64,000 nucleotides of DNA from Sunxiuqinia indica. GTDB taxonomy: Bacteria > Bacteroidota > Bacteroidia > Bacteroidales > Prolixibacteraceae. A program made the position numbers and the translations under genes. Under the pieces are notes generated by a model. The model was not told where the DNA came from and ran no database searches. It saw only the letters and a program-made list of their open reading frames with translations. The DNA lies in assembly GCF_009847015.1 (NCBI RefSeq), contig NZ_WVEM01000018.1, positions 38,149 through 102,148 on the forward strand. The letters run 5' to 3'. This document shows positions 19,520-28,797 of this stretch, one piece after another (position 1 is the stretch's first letter; each line of letters opens with the position of its first letter).

Positions 19520-20103
19520 AGCAAATAACCAATCGAATTGAGCAAGCCATTGAACTAAAAAAAGACTTGCTTTCAAACGAAAAAATTTTGAATGATATCA
19601 AACAAGCTATCGACGAACTGGTTTCATGCTATCAAAAAGGCGGCAAAACACTTTTTTGCGGGAATGGCGGTAGCGCTGCCGACGCCCAACATCTTGCAGC
19701 TGAACTAGCCGGCAAATTTTATATCGACCGACCTCCGATACAAGCCGAAGCCTGTCATGTTAATTCTTCATTCATCACAGCTTATTCAAACGACTATGAT
19801 TTTAAAGTAGCCTATGCAAGATATATTGCCGGAGTTGGAAGAGCAGGCGACATCTTAATCGCAATTTCAACATCAGGGAACTCCGAGAATGTTGTCAATG
19901 CAGCAAGAGAAGCTAAAAATATCGGCATGAAAGTGATCGCCTTAACCGGAAAGTTTGGAGGCCAACTAAAAAGTGTATGTGATATACTTATACCAATTCC
20001 ATCCATTGATACCCCCAGAATACAGGAAGCCCATATTTTTGTTGGGCATGTTATTTGCGAACAAGTTGAAAAAGCCTTGTTTGACAAGCACCAAAATTCC
20101 TAA
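19516..20103 (+). CDS. gmhA: sedoheptulose 7-phosphate isomerase (SIS domain)
   Basis: A 195-residue protein from ATG 19516; the frame is open further upstream but only inside the glycosyltransferase gene. The SIS-domain motifs CGNGGSAADAQHLAAEL (48-64, with Glu63) and STSGNS (118-123), and the late RIQEAHIFVGH (168-178), match GmhA. GmhA makes D-glycero-D-manno-heptose 7-phosphate for LPS core or S-layer glycans. DiaA is a close relative without enzyme activity, but the conserved Glu and His residues favour the isomerase. No other heptose pathway gene is in the window. Confidence 0.85.
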   Translation: MKQITNRIEQAIELKKDLLSNEKILNDIKQAIDELVSCYQKGGKTLFCGNGGSAADAQHLAAELAGKFYIDRPPIQAEACHVNSSFITAYSNDYDFKVAYARYIAGVGRAGDILIAISTSGNSENVVNAAREAKNIGMKVIALTGKFGGQLKSVCDILIPIPSIDTPRIQEAHIFVGHVICEQVEKALFDKHQNS

Positions 20104-20246
20104 AAACTGAACAAATTTGACCAGTTAATACTTTATTAATGATTAGTGAAATTTAATTTGACTTACAGGGATCGGTCTCTGTTTTCGAAAGAATTAAAGT
20201 ATATTTACTTTTTGCAAAAAAGAATAGCTTTTCGAGGGATTGAAGG

Positions 20247-22493
20247 ATGGATAAAAACAAACTACAGACACAAGCTGAGCAACGGTTGATTGCTGATTAC
20301 TATGAGAACCTTACAAAATCATTTGACCAGCGAATCACCGAGGAGGGACGGGAACGGATTCATAAGGCTTTTGAATTTGCGAATAGTGCTCATGCAGGTG
20401 TAAAACGGAAATCAGGCGAACCATACATTGTTCACCCTATCGCAGTTGCAATGATTGTTTCTCAGGAAATAGGACTCGGAGCAACGTCCATTATTTCGGC
20501 CATTTTACATGATGTGGTTGAAGACACCGATTATACAACCGAAGATATTAAAAACCTATTTGGTGAGAAAGTGGCAAAGGTCGTTGACGGCTTAACCAAG
20601 CTTTCGGATGAAATAACATCTCAACACGACTCCAAGCAGGCTACCAATTTTCGAAAAATGCTAATGACCCTTTCCGATGATATCAGGGTTATTTTAGTTA
20701 AGTTGGCTGACAGACTGCACAATATGCGGACTTTGGACAGCATGCCAACTCCAAAGCAGTTGAAAATTGCAGCCGAAACACTTTATATCTTCGCACCTAT
20801 GGCTCATCGGCTCGGGCTATATTCCATCAAAACAGAACTGGAAGATCTAAGCCTGAAATACAAGCAACCGGAGACATATAATCAAATTGTATTTCGATTA
20901 AGAAACCAACAGGAACGACGAGAATATTTGGTTAATGAGTTCGTCCAGCCCATTCAGAATCAACTCCAGAATGAAGGTATCGATTTTACAGTCTCCGGAC
21001 GATTGAAATCCATTTTTTCAATCTGGAATAAGATGCAAACCAAAGGGATTTCATTTGATGAAATATACGATTTACTCGCTATTCGCATTGTCTTTAAGCC
21101 AAAAACAAACATATCTGAAAAACGCCAATGCTTTGACATCCTTTCTCTGATAACTGACATCTACAAACCCAAACCCGACCGTATCCGCGATTGGATCACA
21201 ATCCCAAAAGCCAATGGATACGAAGCGCTCCATGTGACCGTAATGGGACCTCAAGGAAAATGGGTTGAAGTGCAAATCAGAACTGAGCGAATGGATGTTA
21301 TCGCCGAACGAGGCTTTGCCGCTCATTACAAGTACAAAGGTGTTCATTCGATTGAATCGGAACTGGATAAGTGGCTGGAAAAAATTCGTGAAACACTTCG
21401 CAATCCGGAGTCTGATGCATTAGAGTTTTTGGATGAATTTAAAATGAACCTCTATACTTCGGAAATCGTCATTTTTACCCCAAAGGGTGACATGATCCCC
21501 CTTCCGAAAGGAGCAACAATTATTGACTTAGCATACGAAATTCACACCGACCTTGGAAATCATTGCATTGGAGCAAAAATCAATCATAAATTGGTTCCGG
21601 TAAGCTATGTCCTGCAAAGCGGAGACCAGGTTGAAATCCTGACCTCAAAAACTCAGGCGCCGGATCTGGAATGGCTCAAGTTTATGAGTACTGCGAAAGC
21701 GAAAACAAAAGTCAAACAAGCATTCAAACTTGACAAAAAAAGACACCTGGAAAAAGGTCAGGAGATCATTGAAGAAAAGCTCAAACAATATAAGATAAAA
21801 CCCTCGGCTGATACCCTGAAAAAACTCGCCGCGCATTACAACTTATCCAATAAAGACCAGCTTTATGCTCATGTGGGAATGGGATTTATCCAGATCGACG
21901 ATTTAGAAAGTATCCTCAAAACGCGACGGGAAAACAAATTAGCAAAGTATTGGAAAATTTCATTTGGGAAAAATAAAAACAATCAGGGGCGCGAATTGGA
22001 GCTCATGCTACCCAAAACGCAAATCAACAAGAAAAATACATTCTTACTCAAAGAAGATCCTGATGAACGCAATTACACGCTTGCTAAATGTTGCCAGCCA
22101 ATTCCGGGAGACGATGTTTTGGGTTACATGACCTCGAATAACCACGTTATTATTCATAAAACAAAATGCCCGGAAGCCAATAAATTAATGTCGCAACATG
22201 GCGATCGGATTATCACTGCCGAGTGGACTAATTTTAAAAAGCGCTCTTACCTTACCCGCATCAAAGTGAGTGGATTCGACCGAATTGGAATCGTGAACGA
22301 GGTGACTAATATTATCTCGAAACAAAGTAACATCAACATGCGAACGGTGATGTTTGACACCCATGACGGGATCTTTGAAGGTGACCTATATATATACATT
22401 CACAATCTCGGTGATTTAAACAAATTGATCGCACGACTAATGAAAATCAAAGGGATAGATACGATTGAACGGATCGAGAATATTGAAAATTAA
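20247..22493 (+). CDS. spoT: bifunctional (p)ppGpp synthetase/hydrolase of the RelA/SpoT family
   Basis: A 748-residue long RSH protein. The HD hydrolase domain is intact: His63, His88-Asp89 (LHDVVEDTDY), Glu92-Asp93, Asp155 and Asn159. The synthetase domain (about 245-375) has FDEIYDLLAIRIV, a NGYEALHVTV substrate loop and WVEVQIRT. TGS (about 400-465), a zinc-finger-like segment with KCCQPIPGDD (about 615) and an ACT domain (about 675-748) complete it. All motifs for both making and degrading the alarmone appear present, so a bifunctional enzyme is likely. Bacteroidota often carry a second long RSH elsewhere. Confidence 0.96.
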   Translation: MDKNKLQTQAEQRLIADYYENLTKSFDQRITEEGRERIHKAFEFANSAHAGVKRKSGEPYIVHPIAVAMIVSQEIGLGATSIISAILHDVVEDTDYTTEDIKNLFGEKVAKVVDGLTKLSDEITSQHDSKQATNFRKMLMTLSDDIRVILVKLADRLHNMRTLDSMPTPKQLKIAAETLYIFAPMAHRLGLYSIKTELEDLSLKYKQPETYNQIVFRLRNQQERREYLVNEFVQPIQNQLQNEGIDFTVSGRLKSIFSIWNKMQTKGISFDEIYDLLAIRIVFKPKTNISEKRQCFDILSLITDIYKPKPDRIRDWITIPKANGYEALHVTVMGPQGKWVEVQIRTERMDVIAERGFAAHYKYKGVHSIESELDKWLEKIRETLRNPESDALEFLDEFKMNLYTSEIVIFTPKGDMIPLPKGATIIDLAYEIHTDLGNHCIGAKINHKLVPVSYVLQSGDQVEILTSKTQAPDLEWLKFMSTAKAKTKVKQAFKLDKKRHLEKGQEIIEEKLKQYKIKPSADTLKKLAAHYNLSNKDQLYAHVGMGFIQIDDLESILKTRRENKLAKYWKISFGKNKNNQGRELELMLPKTQINKKNTFLLKEDPDERNYTLAKCCQPIPGDDVLGYMTSNNHVIIHKTKCPEANKLMSQHGDRIITAEWTNFKKRSYLTRIKVSGFDRIGIVNEVTNIISKQSNINMRTVMFDTHDGIFEGDLYIYIHNLGDLNKLIARLMKIKGIDTIERIENIEN

Positions 22494-22527
22494 TTTTTAT
22501 TTAGTCTAAACAATCTTAATTTTTTAC

Positions 22528-22535
22528 TATTTTTG
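22528..22535 (+). promoter_or_regulatory. TAnnTTTG -7 box of the Fur-family gene
   Basis: TATTTTTG is a perfect -7 element 28 bases before ATG 22563. It overlaps the TTG at 22533, which argues against that codon as a start. Confidence 0.45.
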
Positions 22536-22562
22536 AGGCTACAACACAAAACTGTTTTGAGT

Positions 22563-23003
22563 ATGAATAGCCATAAGACAAAAGATACTGTGAAAAATAT
22601 GTTCACAGAATACTTGGAGAAAAATGGTCACCGGAAAACCCCCGAGCGATTCGCTATTCTTGATGAAATTTATTCCCGCGAAGGTCATTTCGATATTGAG
22701 TCACTTTATATTTCAATGAAAAATAAAAATTACCGGGTAAGTCGGGCAACCCTCTACAATACCATTGACTTGTTACTGGAATGTAAATTGGTCGTAAAAC
22801 ATCAATTTGGTAAAAACATCGCCCAATTTGAAAAAGCTTTCGCAACGCTTCAACACGATCACCTCATTGATACAAGCACCGGAATAGTAAAAGAGTTCTA
22901 CGATCCACGAATCCGGGAAATCATAGAAGAAGCTTGTTTAAAGTATAATTTTAAACTTTCGCATCACACGTTATACATCTATGGCGAAAGCCTCGATTCT
23001 TAA
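22563..23003 (+). CDS. fur: Fur-family metalloregulator lacking the zinc-binding cysteines
   Basis: A 146-residue winged-helix repressor from ATG 22563; an upstream TTG at 22533 is rejected because it lies in the promoter. [26 protein letters not shown] and [17 protein letters not shown] form the DNA-binding half. Regulatory-site histidines are present (His42, His98, His100). The usual HDHLICxxCG reads [10 protein letters not shown], with Asp103 and Thr106 in place of the two zinc cysteines. The second CxxC near the C-terminus is also absent. A Fur homologue is therefore sure, but its metal or haem specificity is open. It stands between spoT and purA and has its own terminator. Confidence 0.9.
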   Translation: MNSHKTKDTVKNMFTEYLEKNGHRKTPERFAILDEIYSREGHFDIESLYISMKNKNYRVSRATLYNTIDLLLECKLVVKHQFGKNIAQFEKAFATLQHDHLIDTSTGIVKEFYDPRIREIIEEACLKYNFKLSHHTLYIYGESLDS

Positions 23004-23034
23004 AATATATAGTAAACTCATTATAAATAAATCG

Positions 23035-23059
23035 CCTCTGATGAATCGGAGGTTTTTTT
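23035..23059 (+). terminator. terminator of the Fur-family gene
   Basis: The stem CCTCTGA / TCGGAGG (7 bp with one G-U pair, 4-base loop) is followed by seven T. Confidence 0.85.
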
Positions 23060-23190
23060 ATGCCTAAATGAAAAAATAATTTGTAATTTTATTGGCCAAA
23101 TAATTTTCATTTTGGCACCGTGGAAATCAGTCTGATTTCAGGCTTTATTTCTGCGGTTCATTATGTTTGAAATATTGTAAACTACATAAA

Positions 23191-24465
23191 ATGAAAGTAG
23201 ATGTTATCTTAGGTCTCCAGTGGGGAGATGAAGGAAAAGGAAAAATTGTTGACGTCTTAACCCCTAAATATGATGCCATTTCAAGGTTTCAAGGAGGTCC
23301 AAACGCTGGACACACACTTGAAATCAACGATTTCAAACAAGTTTTACACTCAATTCCATCAGGAATTTTCCACGAAAATAAAGCTAACGTTATTGGGAAT
23401 GGAGTTGTTCTTGATCCGCTTGTTTTTAAGAACGAAATTGAGTCGATAAAAAAACATGGTATCGACCTGCATAAAAATCTATACATTTCGAAAAAGGCAC
23501 ACCTGATTTTGCCAACCCATAAATTGCTCGACGCTGCTTCGGAAGCCGCAAAAGGTGATACTAAAATTGGTTCAACCTTAAAAGGTATTGGTCCAACGTA
23601 CAAAGATAAAGTTGGACGAGATGGCCTTCGGGTTGGTGATTTGATTGAGAACTTTGACGAAAAATACAAAGCTCGCATTGATGCGCACAAAATAATTCTG
23701 GAAAAACTTTACCAGTTCGATTATAAACAACTACTTGAAGAAGTAGAAAAAGAATGGTTCGAAGGCATTAAAGTACTGAAAGAATTCACCTTTGTTGATA
23801 GCGAGCATATGATTGACGACCTGATACAGGATGGTAAATCAGTACTGGCAGAGGGCGCACAGGGAACCTTGCTTGATATCGACTTTGGTTCTTACCCATT
23901 TGTAACCTCATCAAACACCATCTGCGCCGGAGCATGCACCGGATTAGGAATTGCACCGCAAAAAATTGGAGAAGTGTTTGGTATCTTTAAAGCATACTGC
24001 ACCCGGGTTGGCATGGGACCATTTCCGACCGAATTACACTGCGAAACCGGACAAAAGCTGCGTGATGCCGGAAACGAATATGGATCAACAACAGGCCGTC
24101 CGCGTCGTTGTGGCTGGTTAGATTTAGTCGCACTAAAATACTCGATCATGATTAATGGGGTAACTCAGCTTTTCATGATGAAAGGAGACGTATTGGATAC
24201 CTTCGAAACCATTAAGATATGTGTTGGGTACGAGATTGATGGTGAAGTGATTGACAAATTTCCTTTTGAACTGGACGACAACGTAAAGCCAATTTATGTT
24301 GAACTTCCGGGTTGGGAAACAGATTTAACAAAACTGACTCACCAAAATGAATTCCCGGAAGAACTCAACAACTACATCAGTTTTATTGAAGATGAAACAG
24401 GGCTTCCGATCACCATTGCATCAGTTGGGCCAAACAGAGCACAAACAATCCATATTGAGAAGTAA
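23191..24465 (+). CDS. purA: adenylosuccinate synthetase
   Basis: A 424-residue enzyme joining IMP and aspartate with GTP, the first committed step to AMP. The signature GDEGKGK (12-18, with catalytic Asp13) and the catalytic His41 in GPNAGHT are present, as is the GTP-binding end (SVGPNRAQTI). ATG 23191 gives the normal family length; the open TTG eight codons upstream is not needed. It is a monocistronic unit between two terminators. The 130-base leader contains a short hairpin (GAAATC / GATTTC near 23123-23140) but no riboswitch that I recognise. Confidence 0.97.
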   Translation: MKVDVILGLQWGDEGKGKIVDVLTPKYDAISRFQGGPNAGHTLEINDFKQVLHSIPSGIFHENKANVIGNGVVLDPLVFKNEIESIKKHGIDLHKNLYISKKAHLILPTHKLLDAASEAAKGDTKIGSTLKGIGPTYKDKVGRDGLRVGDLIENFDEKYKARIDAHKIILEKLYQFDYKQLLEEVEKEWFEGIKVLKEFTFVDSEHMIDDLIQDGKSVLAEGAQGTLLDIDFGSYPFVTSSNTICAGACTGLGIAPQKIGEVFGIFKAYCTRVGMGPFPTELHCETGQKLRDAGNEYGSTTGRPRRCGWLDLVALKYSIMINGVTQLFMMKGDVLDTFETIKICVGYEIDGEVIDKFPFELDDNVKPIYVELPGWETDLTKLTHQNEFPEELNNYISFIEDETGLPITIASVGPNRAQTIHIEK

Positions 24466-24487
24466 CAAGATATTTTTCCCGATAGTT

Positions 24488-24514
24488 AAAAGAGCCTCCC
24501 AAAGGGGCTCTTTT
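24488..24514 (+). terminator. terminator of purA
   Basis: A perfect 9-bp stem AAAAGAGCC / GGCTCTTTT with a 9-base loop, 22 bases past the purA stop. Confidence 0.9.
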
Positions 24515-24555
24515 GTATTTTAAATTCATAGGTGTCCGGTTGAACTTTCAATTAT

Positions 24556-24616
24556 GGGCTAAAGCCCCTGTCATATATGGCTTTCATTTATTAACCCCGG
24601 CATTAATGCCGAGGTT
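24556..24616. repeat. paired REP-like palindromes
   Basis: Two short palindromes 25 bases apart: GGGCTAAAGCCC (24556-24567) and AACCCCGGCATTAATGCCGAGGTT (24593-24616, shown here only as a centre CGGCATTAATGCCG with AACC/GGTT arms). Read on the minus strand, a GC-rich hairpin is followed by a GGGGCTTTAGCCC hairpin, a layout I know as a dispersed intergenic repeat of Bacteroidota, probably spread by REP-associated (IS200/IS605-like) transposases. Copy number cannot be judged from one window. Confidence 0.6.
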
Positions 24617-25055
24617 AGTCATCACATCAACAAGGGAGGGCTTTACCCATAACACCATCCTATTGAATATCAGTTGTTCTATTTTCAATCCTTTCTGGCA
24701 TCACACAATTTCCCATTTTACCAGACTACAGTATTTTAAATTGACCTTAAATTCATTTTTCAGACTTTCAATTCTGGAGTTTAAATATTACATTTAGGCT
24801 GCTTATTTCAGATTGCTTGAAAAGAGATTGAATTTAAACCTCAAATAATGAGTTATCATTGTGCAGATAACTTAATTATTTTGATCGAATTGAAAACAAA
24901 CCTTTTGATATATGAATATATCAGTGATAAACACATGCGGTTTGATTACAATATAAATAAGGCAGTTTGTTTTATTTTGAGTACATTCAAAAGCGTCATC
25001 ACAACAAGTAATTTGATATACAAACACTGACTATAAAAAAAAATCAGAGACGTTT

Positions 25056-26159
25056 ATGGAAATAGTTCGACCGACGCTGATTCTCGATAAAGAGGTTTGC
25101 TTAAACAACATTAAACGGATGGCTGCCAAAGCTTCATCCAAAAATGTATTTTTCAGACCACATTTTAAAACCCACCAATCAGCAGAAATTGGAGCGTGGT
25201 TTCGCAGTTTTGGTGTCCAAGCCATCACGGTATCATCGGTGGAAATGGCTGAATACTTTGCCGATCAGGGGTGGGATGATATTACCATTGCAATTCCAAT
25301 AAATATTTATGAAATCAATCAAATAAATACCCTGGCCCAAAAGATAAAACTCAACTTACTAATTGAGAATAAAGACATGCTCATTCAGGTTGATAAGTTT
25401 ATAAAATCGCCTGTTGGAATGTTCATTGAAATTGACACAGGACACAACCGAACAGGCATAATGGCCAGCAAAACAAACCAGATTGATGCTTTGATTCAAA
25501 TTATTTCCAAAAACGAAAACCTCAACTTTAAAGGGTTTTTGACGCACGGTGGGCACACGTATAAAACGAAATCCAAATATGAAATTTTCAACCTTCATTT
25601 TGATGCTTTGTTAAAAATGCGTTCGCTAAAAAACCGCTATCGTAAGGATTATCCAGACTTGATGGTTTCTCTGGGCGACACTCCTTCGGCTAGCATTTGC
25701 GATAATTTTGATGGAGTTGATGAATTGCGACCGGGTAATTTTGTCTTTTATGATTTAATGCAATATAAATTAGGGAGTTGTTATTTCAACGACATTGCCA
25801 TCCGGCTGGTTTGCCCGGTTATTGCCAAACACGGATCGAGAAACGAAATTACCATATACGGCGGAGCCATTCATATTTCAAAAGACTCAATTATCAACAT
25901 TGACGGGAAAAATTTATATGGCCAAATCGTTATCAGAAAAGGAAATGAAAAGATTTTGCTGAGCGAAAAAAATTACCTCTGGGATATGTCGCAAGAACAT
26001 GGCATTTTAAAGATGACTTACAAAGATTTTGACTTAATTAAAGTTGGTGATTTGGTTGAAATCATTCCTGTTCACAGCTGCCTGACTGCAAACCTAATGG
26101 GTAAATACATAACAACTGAAGGAGAAGAAATAACGACCATCCAACAAAGATTACTTTAA
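25056..26159 (+). CDS. fold-type III PLP enzyme, D-threonine aldolase / D-serine dehydratase-like
   Basis: A 367-residue protein with an alanine-racemase-like barrel. The PLP lysine is expected at Lys38 in FRPHFKTH. The C-terminal D-serine-dehydratase-like domain ends with PVHSCLTANLM, whose His and Cys are the zinc ligands of the DSD1/D-threonine aldolase family. Members cleave D-beta-hydroxy amino acids or dehydrate D-serine; other racemase or lyase activities exist. It converges with the terpene-cyclase-like gene, and the stop codons share bases 26156-26159 (TTAA), so no terminator separates the two. Confidence 0.87.
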   Translation: MEIVRPTLILDKEVCLNNIKRMAAKASSKNVFFRPHFKTHQSAEIGAWFRSFGVQAITVSSVEMAEYFADQGWDDITIAIPINIYEINQINTLAQKIKLNLLIENKDMLIQVDKFIKSPVGMFIEIDTGHNRTGIMASKTNQIDALIQIISKNENLNFKGFLTHGGHTYKTKSKYEIFNLHFDALLKMRSLKNRYRKDYPDLMVSLGDTPSASICDNFDGVDELRPGNFVFYDLMQYKLGSCYFNDIAIRLVCPVIAKHGSRNEITIYGGAIHISKDSIINIDGKNLYGQIVIRKGNEKILLSEKNYLWDMSQEHGILKMTYKDFDLIKVGDLVEIIPVHSCLTANLMGKYITTEGEEITTIQQRLL

Positions 26160-27949
26160 TTTTCAATTGCTCTGCTCAGTGCATCCAGATAAAAGCTTAA
26201 TGGGTATAATTTTTCATCGTACCAAAGCGATGCAAAATAAAGACCTATTGGAGAGGGTCTCAACCCATTTCGTTTAAAAGAAAGATCCAACCACTTCAAT
26301 CCATCGTCATACGCTTTTTGATGTTCGCTTCCTGTCAATGCCGCAACCGCCAAAGCAGTCTCTTCCATTGTACCAACAACACCTTTGTCACCCCCCCAGC
26401 TTCCATCTTCATTCCGGGCATGAACCAAAAATTGCTCGCCCCGACTAATCAATTCATTCATTCTGCTTTTTAAACTCGAATTTAGCCATTGATGACGACT
26501 GGCATCTCGTAAATAAGTTAATACCCGAGCCGTTCCGTAAACCGGATTCGAATGATCGCTGGTTAATTGATTGCCAAACCAAAGAGGAGTCCAACTACCA
26601 TTTGCTTGTTGGTTCTTCTCCAAATACTTTATCGCCCCTAAAATTGCAACACGATTTCTTTTTGATTGTCTGCGACTCACCCCATCACCGACCGCCTCTA
26701 TTGTTGCTGAAAGCGCCAATAAAGCGTGCCCCGTCAAATCAGCACAACTTTGATCAAAAGGCAATTTACCCCATCCTCTTGAGAAAGTCGGAAAGCCTCC
26801 ATCACGGTTTTGCAAGCCCACCAGCCAATCGCAACCAGCAACAACAGGTGCATGAATCTCGCCAATTGGTTTTAGCTTCAACAAGGTCAGAATTGCCCCG
26901 GGAGTATCGTCACCATCAGGAACCGCGCCTGTATGATTCGTCCATCCCCAACCACCTGCCTGGCTCCCATTAAATGGATGAATCTGCTTATTTTGAATCC
27001 GCAACAAATGGCCTGCGATCTGGTCTTGCACTTCCTGAGAGAGCACTTTGTCCTTTTGATTCCGTAACGCCCGAACCGACAGTCCGGTTACCCAAGTCGA
27101 CAAATCCACATCAATAGGCCAGCTTCCATCACCACGTTGTGTCTGTTTCAAAAAACCGATTCCTTTTCTTACGACCTCCAAGTCTCCATAGCCTGCTTCA
27201 ATTAAACTTAAGCACACAAAAGCCGTCAATGGTATTGCCTCCAGAAAACCTCCGCTGGCAGGTGCCAAACGATCAAGTAACTCTAGTGATTTCCTGACTG
27301 AGCGATTTCTTACCAAGCGACCAAAAGCACTCGATTTCTTCTTCTTGAAGATCACAATACCAACTGCGATCAAAGCAGGAATAGCATAGCTCACCACGCT
27401 TAAATTTAAAAACCGATATAAGCCTCTTGGCAACAAAGCCATTTCAAATGGCAGTTGTGGAACACGATCAAACGCTCTTTTATCAGGCACTCCACACAAG
27501 CCGCACATCGTTAAAATTGGAACCGAAAAAGTATAATCTTTTCGATAGTGCTCTAAAATGTAGTCGGCAACCTGTGATGATTTTGTATCAATCCCCTCGG
27601 CCAATAAATACTGTCCAACTTTGGATTGTAACAAGGCCACATCAGCCTTAGAAGTTGAGTATAGATTTGTTGCGGCATAAACCAACAAACTGGTGCTCAC
27701 ATTTCCCGGACTTTGGGGGGAATCACCAAAACTGCCATCGGCGTTTATATTATTTTTCAACCAGTTAAAACCCTTAGCAATTTCAAGTTTAAATTGTTCT
27801 GCATCATAAAAATGAAAAGCGGCAATAGCGACAGCCACACCGAGCGCACTGGATGATAATTCACCGGTCCAAAACCCTCGTGGATTCATATCCTTCACCA
27901 GAATTTTGGTTAACTCTTCAAACCTATTTTGCAGCTCTTGTTTTTCCAT
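26156..27949 (-). CDS. squalene-hopene-cyclase-like class II terpene cyclase
   Basis: A 597-residue alpha-toroid protein, close to the 630 of squalene-hopene cyclases. The acid motif DxDD(T) is intact as DGDDTP (345-350), preceded by GGWGWTNHTGAVP, which parallels the segment before the acid motif in Alicyclobacillus SHC. QW-type repeats occur at DGSFG (71-75), QRGDGSW (271-277), NRDGGFP (381-387) and NEDGSWGG (513-520). The C-terminus GLYFASLWYDEKLYPLSFYL matches the SHC end. A hydrophobic stretch (about 183-201) followed by KKKK could be the monotopic membrane anchor. It should protonate and cyclise a polyprenyl substrate; which one is unknown. It is the last gene of a five-gene operon, 12 bases after the previous gene. 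Confidence 0.85.
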   Translation of the reverse strand: MEKQELQNRFEELTKILVKDMNPRGFWTGELSSSALGVAVAIAAFHFYDAEQFKLEIAKGFNWLKNNINADGSFGDSPQSPGNVSTSLLVYAATNLYSTSKADVALLQSKVGQYLLAEGIDTKSSQVADYILEHYRKDYTFSVPILTMCGLCGVPDKRAFDRVPQLPFEMALLPRGLYRFLNLSVVSYAIPALIAVGIVIFKKKKSSAFGRLVRNRSVRKSLELLDRLAPASGGFLEAIPLTAFVCLSLIEAGYGDLEVVRKGIGFLKQTQRGDGSWPIDVDLSTWVTGLSVRALRNQKDKVLSQEVQDQIAGHLLRIQNKQIHPFNGSQAGGWGWTNHTGAVPDGDDTPGAILTLLKLKPIGEIHAPVVAGCDWLVGLQNRDGGFPTFSRGWGKLPFDQSCADLTGHALLALSATIEAVGDGVSRRQSKRNRVAILGAIKYLEKNQQANGSWTPLWFGNQLTSDHSNPVYGTARVLTYLRDASRHQWLNSSLKSRMNELISRGEQFLVHARNEDGSWGGDKGVVGTMEETALAVAALTGSEHQKAYDDGLKWLDLSFKRNGLRPSPIGLYFASLWYDEKLYPLSFYLDALSRAIEN

Positions 27950-27961
27950 ATAACCAATTGA

Positions 27962-28789
27962 TTAAGCTATACTACCCAACGCCAGTAAACCATAAAAGGT
28001 GTACTCCAAGTCCCGGGTGAGGTCTCCATCACCAGACAGGAAAGCTCCTCGTTCGTAATTATGCTGAATAAAATCGAAACACGTAGGAGCAATGATGCGA
28101 CTATCGAAACCTGTTTTTTGAAGCGCATATAAAGCAACTCCCGTTGAAAGTGTGTCGGCACTTGCTGTTTGTTGAAAAGCTTTAAAGCCAGATGAATCAT
28201 CAAAATAGCTAAGCAGTTGTTGTTGCTTTGGGCTAACATTTCCGCCGAGCTCAAAAATCGCTATAGTAATTGCCGCCCATAAGCTACTGGGAGCTCCAGC
28301 GGGTGGTCGATAAAACCAAAGACCTATTTTCCCAGTTAATATGAGCCACCATTTTCGGCCAAACCACGCATCAAAAACCAATAGAAATAAAAATAACCGG
28401 TACGAAAAACTAGCCCGGAAATCTCTGCCAGGGAACAAAGACTTTAATTTAGGCGGTTTTGTTTCAACAGTTAGAGCTTTCTTCAGCAATAACGCACAGT
28501 AGCTATCAACAAGCTGTTGCGGTTTTTGCTGCTCATTATCGGCAATAAAACTCCTTAGTTTTTCCAGGTTTTCCGGTAACTGTAAGGCCGCTGATAACCA
28601 ATATCCGAAGAGTGAATAATACAAATCACCCTGTCCTCCACGGTCGACAAATGCTCCTGTTTCATCTTGCTGGCTATTTACAAATAGCTTGATTTCTTCT
28701 TGTGTTTCAGTCCCAAGCAGATTAAAGCCTTTTTTCAGAATCTGGATAAAATCAGCATAAATGGGAGTATGGTTTTCTCGCAAGCCCAT
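27962..28789 (-). CDS. small alpha-toroid (prenyltransferase/cyclase-like) protein
   Basis: A 275-residue protein with the helix-pair repeats of the terpenoid cyclase / protein prenyltransferase superfamily: QQDETGAFVDRGGQGDLYYSLF... at about 50-70 and the closing DLEYTFYGLLALG (259-271), which is common at the end of prenyltransferase beta subunits. It lacks a DxDD motif and clear zinc ligands, so it is unlikely to be a class II cyclase or a zinc prenyltransferase on its own. It may be a partner or half-barrel chaperone of the 597-residue cyclase that follows 12 bases later. A hydrophobic patch around 130-160 suggests membrane contact. Confidence 0.75.
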   Translation of the reverse strand: MGLRENHTPIYADFIQILKKGFNLLGTETQEEIKLFVNSQQDETGAFVDRGGQGDLYYSLFGYWLSAALQLPENLEKLRSFIADNEQQKPQQLVDSYCALLLKKALTVETKPPKLKSLFPGRDFRASFSYRLFLFLLVFDAWFGRKWWLILTGKIGLWFYRPPAGAPSSLWAAITIAIFELGGNVSPKQQQLLSYFDDSSGFKAFQQTASADTLSTGVALYALQKTGFDSRIIAPTCFDFIQHNYERGAFLSGDGDLTRDLEYTFYGLLALGSIA

Positions 28790-28797
28790 AGCTATTT

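Larger units (their letters stand above)
24466..25055. other. 590-base gene-free region holding a terminator and REP-like repeats
   Basis: Contains the purA terminator and the paired palindromes described separately. The ORFs of 94 and 60 codons here lack a plausible start context and known motifs, and the first runs across the palindromes. The last 200 bases are A/T-rich and probably hold the promoter of the next gene. Confidence 0.55.

Noticed and set aside
23060..23190. riboswitch before purA
   Set aside because: Only a short hairpin is seen; no conserved purine-riboswitch core could be recognised.
23289..23690. 133-codon ORF antisense to purA
   Set aside because: Shadow frame of a highly conserved gene; composition follows the purA codons.
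24513..25030. ORFs of 94 and 60 codons between purA and the PLP enzyme
   Set aside because: The first runs through the purA terminator arm and the REP-like palindromes; neither has a recognisable motif.
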